From Casuarius casuarius (taxonomy: Eukaryota > Chordata > Aves > Casuariiformes > Casuariidae), in NCBI GenBank assembly GCA_003342895.1, contig PTFA01000020.1:3715437-3779436 (forward strand): a stretch of 64,000 nt of DNA, read 5' to 3'. The notes beneath the pieces are model-generated. The model had not been told where the DNA came from, searched no databases, and worked only from the letters and a program-made list of their open reading frames with translations. A program made the position numbers and the translations under genes. This document shows, piece after piece, positions 36,118 to 47,800 of the stretch (positions are counted from its first letter, which is position 1; each line of letters begins with the position of its first letter).

Positions 36118-37947
36118 GTAAGTATTCAAGTCATTGTAGTCATATTTACCGAAATAGATAAGCAGTTTTAACCGGTACAACCAGAGAAAATTTCCCTATT
36201 CCTCCCGATTCCAATTTTGTCATTTAATGCCATGAAAAAACATCAATTATTTTTTCCATTAAAGAGATTTGTAACATTGGACATTGTTCCTTTAATTACT
36301 AAGGAACTTTGTTCCAAAGAACCTGTGGAAGGAAAGAAGGCTCAGAGATTAAAAGAATAAAAGGATGAACAAAAAGACATAGTGGCTTTTTAAGGTGATG
36401 CCTCTATCTTTTCTAAGTGCTTTTGAGGTGAACTTCACACATGCCTGTTCCATTCTCCTTCCTAAGCCAACTCCAAAGGCTCTTTCAGCATCTCGATGAC
36501 ACATGCATATGGAAAGGAATCTCTCTTGAACTCACTGAATGCTTTACAAGCCCAAGAGACTGCATTTTAAGTATTTAACAAGAGCGCTTGCCTTCAATGT
36601 ATATATCACCTTGCAAATTGCCAGTGCTACAGAATATTCATTCCAGCTCGTATGGGACTAAAGTTATAGGAAATTTGAAAGCAGCTGCATTGTCATCACA
36701 TATGCTCTAACATAATCCTTTGGTCAAAGCCCCAGAACTACAACTGTGTGGACTTTCATGTAACCAGTCATATATTTCATTTGGTGCCCGGCACTAAGAC
36801 TTGTAAACCATGCTTGAGTTTTCCTGCAATGCGATTACTTGCTGATGTTGTGCCAAGTTCAGACTAATGGTTTTCATGCATCATTAAACACATGCAGAGT
36901 GGGGATCCTACAACAGGTTTCAAACCAACTTGAACAGATCCCATTAAGTTTTTCCATAAATGGCTTACTTCTCAGCTTGTGGCTTGCTTCCTCCTCATAA
37001 GCATTTAAAATATACAGTTAATTCTTTGGTTCCCAGCAAGTGCCATATTAGCTGTTCTTTTTCCAAGATAAAAATTGATAAAACAAATGCCTATACTGGC
37101 CCTCCAAATGTGATAAAGATCTCATTTTCTGCCTTCCATTAGTATCGTTTGGCTTATTTTTCCATGCTACTCTCATGGTGTGAATAGCGCTATGGATTTT
37201 TTGCAAATGAAGGAAAACCAGCAGAATTTTGTATGAACGATGACACAGAAAACAAAACAATGCTCCAGCCTCATCTATATTTTCTTCCTTGTTTTCAACT
37301 GTCCGAAAGGAAGCAATTTCCTAATAAGCCTACTTATGTTTAACACAAGATCCCCTTTACAGAATAGGAGGGTTTAGAAGAGGCAAACACTATACTAGAA
37401 AGTAGAAAGACGCCTAAGTATAAATATGAAGCTATGCCATATATCTTTGCAGTGATGACACAATAAAAGCTTGTATTCTGGTATGTTTTTGTTGAAGCTG
37501 TAAGTCCAGATTCACACACACAGCAGTCTATAAGCAGCTTAAACCTAAAGTGGGCTAGCAACGTCAGCTCAAGAACAGCTTCTGCTTCAGCGCAGGCTCC
37601 AGCCTTCCTTCTTTATGACAGTTTAGAGGGAGAACCTGGTGTTGAAAGCACAGGTCGGATGATCTCTCATTTCCAAAGTCATCTTAGGAACATATTTGTG
37701 GTTTTACTTCCCAGTTGTCTCCTAGGCACTTGAGTATATTGAAAACTGAGAAACTTCAGAAAGTTTAGTAGGTATTTATGCATGTGTCACAGCTTTGTTC
37801 TGATTTGCTAATAAAAACTACCATTCATTTTTACTTCCTAGCTCAGTGTAAGCTACTATGCTGTTCCCTTAAGCATATAAGAGAAGATTAGCATTTTTTA
37901 TATCAATAGAACTGCACCCACATGTGGGAGTTTGGAAGAAGGTAAAC
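36118..37947. other. Non-genic stretch
   Basis: No gene. Region 36730-36960 has motif-rich, repeat-free wording like a conserved noncoding element (for example ATGCATCATTAAACAC), without proof. Confidence 0.6.
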
Positions 37948-37970
37948 TTTTTTTTTTTTTCTCTCTCTTT
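37948..37970. repeat. T13 + (CT)n tract
   Basis: Thirteen T bases followed by CTCTCTCTTT. Confidence 0.8.
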
Positions 37971-37978
37971 AAACTTAC

Positions 37979-38017
37979 CTCAGGATAATCAAAGAGCCAT
38001 AAATCACATGCAGAAAA
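37979..38017 (-). other. Candidate 39-nt micro-exon, minus strand
   Basis: On the minus strand the segment is preceded by ATATCTCTGCCTTCAG, a reasonable acceptor. It is followed by GAG|GTAAGTTTAAA, a near-perfect donor. The 39 bases between are open in the frame starting at the first base (13 codons: FSACDLWLFDYPE). The length is an exact multiple of three, as often seen in neuronal micro-exons. An alternative upstream AG would give a longer exon, also open. No homology is recognised, and the donor abuts a simple repeat, so coincidence is quite possible. Confidence 0.2.
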
Positions 38018-39056
38018 CTGAAGGCAGAGATATCTGGTAAGAGGCTGTTTTCCATAGTTGTATTCTGTCCGGAACAAATTCCCTCCTAATCTGAAATAGC
38101 CCTAGTCTACTAACTCCCAGGGCACATTGCAAAGTGTCTGTATTTGTGCAGAGTGTGGTAGAAGATAGGTATTACATTTGTGTGGGAGAAGTGTTTTGGT
38201 TTCTGGCAGAGGGCTGATTTCTGCTTGCTACCGGGGTAAGCTGCTATTTAATTTCACGGTAAATTGTGTCAGAACTCTGTTTTTCTTTGCAAAAAATCCC
38301 AGGAAATGACCAAACACAATATGTTTGCTCTAAACAACCTATTCTCATTGTCCATTGATGGACAAAACTCTAACCCATTGAAATGAGTATAATCCACTAA
38401 AAATCACTCTCACTGGAGGCAGTTGCATATTACCAGTTTACATAAGATATTAATCAGTTTCTCTCCTTCATAGTTAAATGGTCCCCGTATCACATGAACT
38501 GACATGAACTGTGTATTTTAATATCCTCATACAGCCCTGTTCAGTAGAGAACGGCTAGAACAACAGCCATTTGAAAGATGACGAACTCAGTAAAACAGAC
38601 AAAACATCATCGTACCAGGAACAAAGTGTACTAAGTTTTTAAATCATGTATAATATATTGGTGGTTTTTCAAGGTTACTAATTCGAACTGAATTATTGAC
38701 TCAAGGAGAGACAGCAGCAGACAGAAGAATGGTTGGAGAGAGATGACAATAAGCCCAGATCCACAAACATATCAAAGATGTAAGAAAACTTCATCACACT
38801 TATCCTACCACAGGTGGATGCTGTATCTGCTCCAAGGCAGAGGAGGCTGATCATTTTCTCGAAGTTTCCTCTTACTGTGACTTTTTGCTACAGAGTCTGG
38901 TTTTGACAATATAAGTTTTCCTATTTGCCTAAAAAATTGTCTTTGGAAAAGAACCGCTATTGATTGATCATTTTTTCACTGCTTCTTGGTCCCAACTTTC
39001 TGATTTGACTGACTGACAGTCAGGATATTCCAATGAAAAATGCTGGCACACTAAGA
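38018..39056. other. Non-genic stretch
   Basis: Unique AT-rich sequence. No feature recognised. Confidence 0.65.
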
Positions 39057-39160
39057 TTTATATGAGCACTTAAGAGACACCATGCTTGGTCAGACCAAGG
39101 TCAGACCAGTAGCCTGGGGTAGGTGCTTCTGGTACTCTGTTGTCCACTTCTGTTTTTGTC
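39057..39160 (-). mobile_element. CR1 LINE 3' end fragment
   Basis: Read on the minus strand the sequence gives CAGGCTACTGGTCTGACC, then TTGGTCTGACCAAGCATGG, then CTCTTAAGTGCTCATATAA. This is the order of the sauropsid CR1 tail (ctagatgg-x-ccttggtctgacccagcatgg-x-x-x-tcttatgttcttat). A partial duplication of GGTCTGACC is present. It is in the opposite orientation to the copies at 30.6 and 60.7-63.4 kb. The 5' limit is uncertain. Confidence 0.6.
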
Positions 39161-40770
39161 AAGCTTTAGAAATCTTTTTCAGATGGGGTGATGAGAACTA
39201 CTAGCATACCACAACTTTAAATAGTCACATAGTACTGTTTCACTTTGCTCTCACTTCTACTGCTAATTATTCCTGAGTCTGACCACCACTGAGCAAAGTT
39301 GTTATTTTTTCCTGTGAAATGCTCGACAGAGTACTCAAAATGTTTTCCAAGAAAGCCTCCTGAGCTCAGGAGGCCTTACGGCTGAGGGTGCAACTCCATG
39401 GTAATTCTAGCGCTCCAGATTGAATAAGCCATAGTCCCACTATCATCTCCCACCTCTCCCCTTCCACAGCATCCTCCTTCCTTTGTGTCAGCTTTAGTCC
39501 TTGTGCAAATGCAAAGCAAGCTGTCCGGGGCACAGATCTGGATTTTTGCACCAGAGGATGAGTTTTCAGGTCGATCAGGTCCTTGAACCCTCTCCTTCTC
39601 AGTCACACAAGCACAGCAGGTTGAGGTCCAGAGACAGAATTGTGTCATCACATCAACTGGCTTGGTACAGAGAGTGCTCTGAGACCAAGTGCAGTACTAT
39701 CAGACAACACAGACAAATACTTCAACACAGAACGGACATTACTTTCTGGAACGCATAAAATCTGATGAAAAGACTAATTTCAGTGGGGCTTGGTTTTAGC
39801 CAAAAATATATAACCTGTTAAAAAAGGATAATTAGCGGACGCTTTTAAAAGCAAACGTTCCTTCATCCTCTCCATTAGACTATACAACATTCACAGGCAT
39901 AGGTACATCTTACATAAATTACTGATGGTCTAAACAACATATGGTTTAGTTTGAATATTTTATCCAGCTCTGTCACGGGATTTAACTTTAAGTGAAGTCT
40001 TAATTCCATCTGAAAGCCCCCCAAGACTGCTTCCCAAAAAACAAACCAAAATCAAAGAAAGTCTTGGACTGAATCCAAGCAACTCGTTATAATTTAGATT
40101 TCAAAAAGCAGTGTCAAAAGGAATGATCTGAAGTCACAGGAAAGGACAGAAATAGCACAAGAAAGCTTTTTCTCACACTCTGTCTAGCATACTTCATTTG
40201 TGTGAGAAACCATAACAGGAAAACAGTAGAACTCAGATATTTTCTGTAGATTAAAACAGTACATGCTGTTTAAGAGTACCTTAGTTTCTAGTAGGCTTTA
40301 TCTACACTTCAAGAAAATGATACATAATGTATTATTACTGTCCTCATCAGAAGACACAGAAATGGAATGATCTACTATCAAGTACCCCCTCAAAATGGGC
40401 TGGGACTAATAGAAACATTAAACTCTTATTCAGGATTGTGGTAGCAAAGTATCATTTGAAAAAAGAATAAACATGCAAAATGAGCATCAGAAATGAAAGA
40501 TTTCGCGTATGTTCTAACTCCCAAAGGCAAGTTTTCCCCATATACATGTAAATTCTTTTAAGGCCTGTCCATATTCATATCTTTGAATTAGTTAACAGAG
40601 AACAATTTAATATAATGGATTCTGAATGTCATTCTGAAGATGGACATGGAAGAATCTCACATTGTTGGGCCATGTAATTATCATCCAGATTGACTGATCT
40701 TTCCACATTTGCCTTTATTTAGCTAATTTTGCTTTATCTTGCTCAATGAATATCCTTCCTCAATGTGACT
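39161..40770. other. Non-genic stretch
   Basis: Unique sequence. The overlapping 61-91 codon frames at 39366-39758 on both strands shadow each other and match nothing I know. Confidence 0.6.
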
Positions 40771-40950
40771 CTGATCCAGGAAAGCACTTAAGCATATGCC
40801 TAACTTGAAACACATGAGCTCTGGCCCTTACGAAAGAAGCAACCCTTTTCTGCTGCTCTGCTACAGCAGCATAAGCCTAAAGCTACACAGATGGGAGGCT
40901 TGCCATCGACTTCAGCANGCTGAGGAACAGATCTCACATTTTGTTCTTTG
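40771..40950. repeat. Old interspersed repeat (copy 2 of the AGCACATGCTTA family)
   Basis: It begins CTGATCCAGGAAAGCACTTA and continues AGCATATGCCTAACTTG, then ACACATGAGCT. About 90 bases on it has CATCGACTTCAG followed by GATCTCAC. That order (gatccagcaaagcacttaagcacatgcttaac ... cattgacttcaatggg ... gatc) fits the same old sauropsid repeat as copy 1 at 26.5 kb. An N lies at 40918. The right-hand boundary is approximate. Confidence 0.5.
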
Positions 40951-43900
40951 CTCCTCTCTTGAACACTCATTTATAAATCTAAACACAGGCCATGTAGGGG
41001 TTACCTTTTTATGCACTGACCAAAGCATCCTAAATCCCGATGTTACAACTTAGTTTCTTCTTCAAGATCTCTCTTGTAAGCAAGCAGCTGAGGTCTTTTT
41101 GATGTAGATTTTTGCTGCTGCCACTTGGTAATTGCCTATACTTGACATATTGCCTATCAGGGGAAAAATATAGGTGCCCAGCAATGAACTGAAAATAGGA
41201 TTCAATCACATAGGCTGCATTTTTAGCTCTGCAAACACAGGGCCTCGGAGCATTCTAGTTTTGTCATTTATTCTGTATTTGTAAATCCTACTCTGAATGT
41301 AAGGGGATTATGAGAACTGCTGGAGACAAGGGAATAATAATTCTTACCAATATTTCCTTTGAAACGCAGACCCTGAGTTCCCCAACGGTAAATCTTTCCA
41401 GTGGATTAGTTGCCAAGACTCAATATGAGTACATCATATCTCTGCTAAAGTTAAAAGTCTCTTGAAACATATTTAAAATCATTTACTTCATTTATAAAAT
41501 AGCTACATTTCAACTGATGTTGTACTGGTTACTGAGAAAAGTTATCAAGTTTTCATTTAAAGATGTTCAAGGTTAAAAAAGTTTTCCTCCAAGTGTCTGC
41601 AGGAAAATGGCCTATTCTACATGCACTTACACTACAATAAATACTGAACTATTTCATTGTTTAAATTGCATTAGAGATGAACTCGAAAAGGCATGATCTG
41701 GGGACTTTTACCCAAATCTTGTAAAATATAAGTGAGGCTTTCCCAAATGATGTTGTGAATCTGGTAACTTCATCAGAAACTTGATGTAGGTACGGTAGTA
41801 ACAGGCTATGAACAGCATCGTAAATGGCATCTAATTAGAAGCAGAATGTATATTCCCTCAATAATACTTGTATCCTAAAGACAGTCCTTAAAGGCAGTCT
41901 TTCTTTTAAGACCAAACCATGAGTAGATTCTTTTGGCCATTAGCATTTCAGCTAGCTGTTACCATCAGAAATTATGTTTAACAATTTAACTAAGATATAA
42001 ATTTTTATTTGCTGAGTGATTACTGTCCGGTGCTGTGAACTAAAATGTTCACTTGTGGAAAAGAAAGCAAGTTCATTTTTGATAGGATTGTACCGGAGCA
42101 TCTTAAAGAAGGTGCAGAAGACCAACTACAGCTAGAAGAGAATTTCGAATCAGGGTTGGCAGAGGTCATTCAGCTTTAGCAAACCAACTGTCTACATGGA
42201 GGCACTCCAGACTTAAAGGAGGAGAGAAAGGACTGAAATGTCCCCTATCAGCTATTTAGCAAAGCGTTTAGGAAAGAGGAGCTATGCCACCACTTGCCAA
42301 ATCAAGTATGGCTGAAAATGGAAAGGGAGCAGGCCCAAGTATTGAGAACTCAGACACATTAACCACAGTTTTATAAGAAAAAAGATAGGACTAATTCCAA
42401 CAATATTATTCATGTTATTATTTTCATCAGCCCTATAACAAACTATGCCATAAAATCTATTGTTCAGTAGCCGCATATTATCAAACTAACTTGATACCAA
42501 ATTCTAAAAGCAGGTTAATAACATGCTTTTACTGTAGAGACAGACCAGTGAAAAGCAAGGCAATCAAAAACTGAAATGTCATTACTACGCATATACTGTA
42601 TTATCATTGCTCCTAGCTCTTCGCTTTGTTTGTTCATTGTTTCAATTTTACAAATGCACCACCATGTTCTTTCAGAAGTCTCATCTCTCTTTATACACAC
42701 CATGCCAGTGAGCATCATGCTAATGAGATTTCTAATTTTTGTGGTCTGTGTCTCTCTTGCTTTCTCTGTCTCATTATTTTCAAATGAAATAGCATTAACA
42801 TACCCTTAATACAAATATTATTCTCAGACACAGCCGTTACAAGTCCTGTCTAAAACATTCACGTGATTTATCTTTGAGCAAAGATATCATGGTGACAATT
42901 TAAGACTCAGAACACTAACTGTGCTTGAATTCCTTCCAATCCAAGTACAGTTGGCTGAGAATTGATTTTCCATTGTAATGCAGTGTTGGCATACCCGCAC
43001 TGTATAGAGTCGGCTGCCTGCCAGCCTTACCCACTGCCATGCAGGAGTAATAACATATTATATAGACTTACAAGTTCATTTCTTTGCAAACTACAATGAT
43101 AAAACTCACAAACTTTTTCCTGACTAGGAGCAGTATTGCTATTTGACTGACATTCTTTCCAAGGAAAGCTAAATCATTACATTTTTCTCACTTTGAAGTA
43201 AAACTTTGACTCCATGGTGGAGAAACTCCACAGACACTAGTGCAGTCTGGTCTAGGTTCTCTGCAATGATTTTAAGACTGGGGAGGTTCATTTGCTACCT
43301 GTTCCTACATGCCAGTCTGACACCTCCTAGTCTTTATTCTAAAAGATGCCTTGAAATTCTGTGCTTGACACCAATGACCATGATTCCCTGACATCCTCTT
43401 CTCATGAGTTATATACAGGGTAGGTGCTCATCCAAGAAAACAGTTTTAGAAGTACTTTAAGAAGGAATAAGTCAGCACTTCCACTTAAAGACAGAGATTT
43501 ATACTCCTCTGAGCTACCAAATTGGTCACAACTAAACTCGAACACTGCCTTTGTGCCATTAGAAGCGTGCTGGATGCACAGGGAACCAAACCAGGCTAAA
43601 GGGGACCCATTAGCTTCCTGGATTCACTTTAACTCCAAACTACTCCTTAATAAGGCTTTGTTGGCACAAACAAGGGAGTGGGAAACAAGAGAGAGCAAAA
43701 GAAAGATTGCTTCTTTTGAAGGTGCATCAGCATAAAGTGCTCATGAAACTACCACCTAAGGAGCATTTTTATGATTGTCTTATCCAGTGAGACTGTGGCT
43801 CCATAGACAGTTTTCATTTCACTTCCACTGTCACCACGCTGCCACCACTTAAGATCCTCATGGTAGTACAGGTATAAGGGTTGGGGGATATATGTAATGA

Positions 43901-44082
43901 GGCACTTTTGAGTAGGGAAATTACATGACAGATACTTCATGATTTTTTGTGTAGAGATTAATTTGAGGGGTGATTCAGGTCCGTCTGTACAAAAATTCAG
44001 TGGATTTTCTGATTCTCTCTGAAAGCCAGGCACCTTTTATTTCCTGATCTTAAGCCTACCTTGCAACATGGTATTGAGGAAC
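40951..44082. other. Non-genic stretch
   Basis: No gene. The 103-codon plus-strand frame at 43424-43735 is the longest and has an unremarkable hydrophilic composition without a domain. Confidence 0.6.
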
Positions 44083-44157
44083 AAAGATCCAGAGAATGAA
44101 AAGAAAAAAAAAAAGTAGAGAGATGAAAGAGAGGAGGGAGAGAGAGAGGAAAGAAAA
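44083..44157. repeat. Purine-rich (A/GA)n tract
   Basis: About 70 bases that are almost entirely A and G, including A12 and (GA)5-like units. The complementary strand is a long polypyrimidine tract. Confidence 0.85.
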
Positions 44158-44777
44158 CTATTCAATTTGAGTATCCAAGTATCTGTAATTCTCAGAACTT
44201 GCATTCGGTCCCCATGTAATCCTGGACACATCTCTCGCTTTGGTATTTTTGAATGTAATTTTTCATAAGCATCTAGACTTGTACCCTGCTCAACCCAGAA
44301 CTGCTGACCATGATAATGTTGACAAGTCTGCACCCTGACAGTGAGGATGCAGAAATTCCTCTGCCTAAATTGCTTAAGGACTTGTAGACTTTCTCAGAGT
44401 ATAACAGNACTCTATTCCTCAAAAAATGCAGTTTACTACCAGTCTCATGACTTTATTATATTTATTATATTTTGCATATAAATTAATTCCATAAAATGTA
44501 GGCAGGTATAATGACTATACTGTTAGTTCATAGAACAGAGAAACTGAAACCCAGTTTTCTCCTCCCTACTGAGGTCTCTGATCATTTAAATACCCTAACC
44601 TCTATGATTCACAGTTAGCTCTTCCTTGTGCTCTCTTTCTGATCAGATTTGTTTTCACTCTTTCCTGAAGGAGGACAAGGACTATCTACACATTAGTCTT
44701 TGCTGGAGTCATGGAACTACCCTGCGAGGAAAGAACTGAACTTGTGTCCTGACCTCTTGGGTCAGCGCCTGGGGAGG

Positions 44778-44814
44778 AAAAAAACAAACAAACAAACAAA
44801 AACAAACAAAAAAA
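44778..44814. repeat. (AAAC)n microsatellite
   Basis: Repeated AAAC units flanked by A runs, ending in CCCCAC. Read on the minus strand, a long T/G-rich tract runs into TTCCTCCCCAG, which mimics a splice acceptor. Confidence 0.85.
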
Positions 44815-47800
44815 CCCCACGAACTACTGCATAAAGAGAGAGCAGCTTGGCAGATACATTTTTTGTTTTTGAAAGAACAAACACTTCTTTGACCTGGCGG
44901 GGGGGAAGACATAGGCATTTTTTCACCAGCTTGAAGGAAGAAATAGAATTTAAGGCATATCTGTGGCCAGAATAGTTTAAGTATATCTGTGGTATTCCAA
45001 AGTCTACTTGTGGCTGCTTTTAGAACTGAAACAGTGATTTTAACTGAATCCCTGCTCAGAATTTGGGCCATTTTCAATTTCATTTTGCAGGGCCTAACTT
45101 TCCCCACATTCACTTGCAGTTGCAGGGTGAAAGGAAAGAAATCTAGATTCCACTATAGGGATCGGTGGCTATACTCATACTGCCTACCACTGTACTTAAG
45201 ATGAACATTATGTGCCCATAATGACTTTCAAGTTCTAGGTGATGAGTAAACCCAAGCTGCCAGAGTTTCAATCTTTGTTGCAATACTTTGCTTACAACCG
45301 CTAAGTCACCAAAGGCACCAGTCTCAAACCATGNAGAGTATTGGTCTCTCTTAGCCTTAGATTACAGCAATGCAAATTACTTGTGATACAAGTACAATAT
45401 AAGTACAAAGTACTAAATTAAATATGCCCTAAAGACCTAGAAAAAAAAACACAGAAACTCTTAACATTTAGATTTGCTCATCTAGAATTGGATGTGGCTC
45501 CAAGTATAAGATTTGAGAGAGACTAAGGGGATGAAGAGGTTTGTATGCCTAAAATTAAGTGAGAGGATGCTCAGTTATCTCTGTAAATCAGAGCTCAGTA
45601 TGGGTTTATAAACTGTATTCTGAGTTTACTGATTTCAATAATATTAATTTCTGTAGCTGTTTATTTTCAAAGATACTCCTAAACTTCCCATCACAACTAT
45701 AGTGAGAATAGGATAAAGAGAGAAGAAGAAACTTATTTTTAGTGGTTAGCACAAAAATAAATACATTGTGTCCTCTTTTGCCTTCATCAGCACACTATCA
45801 AATAATATTCTCAGAGCTGTGCTAACATCATTCGAAGATGCTGTTGCAGGAAGATATTAAAGCACTATATAAATGGAAGTTGTTAAATAAAAACAGTCTT
45901 GCCTGGATTCTGTTACATTTAAAAGCCAGGAAAACAAATCAAAAACAAAATAAATGTTGCTAAATGGAAGAGGATAAGATCAATAGGGGGGGAAATGCAT
46001 TTTTTCAAGTCTTTAAAAATCTGAAAAGTAAAAGAGTAAAAACAAAAGTTTAAAAACTCTGAACAATTACCTGGATACATCATTTTAAAATCAAAGTTCA
46101 TGGCATTTATAGAGTGGTAGATGTAAGATAATACTTGGCATCTAAGTGCTTAGCAATGCACTTATCTGATAATGTACCTTTAAAGGCCTAGACCTTAAAC
46201 AGAGCTTTGTAATCATCAGACATGATTTACAGAAGCAGTAATTCCCCTTCCCCCCATATTTCTTGGCGTTAAAAAGATAGATTGGTTTGTCAGTTGAAGT
46301 TCTTTTTCTTCACATAGAGTTGAAAGAGTAGTAAAAATCATAGGTGACCCCCGTTTCAGCAGAGTTATTTTCTATAGATTAGAGCTACATTGACACTGAA
46401 TAAAAGTCTGAGTAGTCTTGAATGTTATTCACAGGTCATTCTCTTGTTTTTCTGTGCAAAGTTCCAAAACGTACATGGAAAAACGTCACTGGAGCTGGAG
46501 GTGGAAAACTCTACAGAAGCTATAGAAAGGCAGACAGTTTTAACAAAAACTAAGCTCAGTTATTGGCATATCACCCTAGTTTGTTACATCATTGTATCAT
46601 GCCTTAGTATGGACATGAGTCCAAGTAAAATAGAACCATTTGGACTCCAGAAGTAGGTTCTTTCCTCATAAAAAGAGCCCTAAATCACAGAGACTCAGGA
46701 TATTTTTCTAGTCTATTTTGGGTTTCTGTATGTACATAAAATTCTGTTTTCCTCTTAGTAAGGGTAGACATTAACAGTAAAAGCAATTGCAAAGCTTAAC
46801 AGAGCTTCAGAGAAGACAGATGTGGTAACAGAGCAAAAATTTCTTGGTTCCCAAACTCCAAATAGATCACAGTTTCCATGCATCTCCCTAAATATGTGAA
46901 AATCCCTTTCTACAACCACTAATTTGGGATGCCACTGAAGTTAACTACCACTCTCTTCAAAAGTTCTCTGCCACTTCGCTTGCAGTAAAAATATTACATT
47001 CAAGCCTTACTCATCTCCCTATCATATGCCTAAATGAGGTTCTGAGTTTTATTTCAGATGTTTGTAGCAGTTACATACCTGCTCTGTTGCCTCCACCCCT
47101 TTCCCAAAGGTACTATCAGCTGCTCAGCGGCACGAGAGAAAGCCCCAAGAGTAGAGTGAACAGCTCTCAGACCAACATCCTGGACCCAGCAACACCAGTG
47201 AAATTCCTGTTTTGCTGTGCTGAGATTATATTCCAGAAACATTCCAGAAGTCAGGTATGTGATGGAGCGAACTGTACTCTGAACATATTGGTTAAAAATG
47301 GTGTTGGTGCACATATGTAAATGTAACAGGCACTCACAGGAGTACATCAGGTACCAGGAAAAGGCAGAGTAGAAAAGTATAAGAGCTATGTTTCCATTTG
47401 CGGAGAGAATTATTTTACATCTGCCATATTCTCCTTACTACAAAGCTTACTTTCCCTGGACCTCATATAGAAATTATGTTATTTTACTGACTAATTCTAT
47501 ACTAACATTATATATTAGCTTCCGAGGATTTTCCAGTGTCTAAAGCACATCTGCATTTATTTCACTCTTAAGCTTTGGCCTTTCCCTTCATATTAGCAAA
47601 TTATAGCTATCATTCTCACTCATACAACTTGGTTATCTAAGTGAACATTAGGTCAGCAAGACAGGTATTTCTGTGCTGCTGTTAACCTTAGCAATTAATT
47701 TTGCATTTATTTTGGAGCCTCTGTCAATTCTATGCCTTTATTGCCATTCCTATGGCTTTCAGTCATAAAAGCAGGAAAAATGCATAACAACCAAAAACTA

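Noticed and set aside
36303..36315. GGAACTTTGTTCC palindrome considered as a steroid receptor response element
   Set aside because: The half-sites of a GRE-type element are six bases with a 3-base spacer (15 bases total). This palindrome is 13 bases, so the spacing is wrong.
44709..45113. 134-codon minus-strand frame
   Set aside because: Runs straight through an (AAAC)n simple repeat, giving a Phe/Val/Cys-rich artefact. No recognisable domain.
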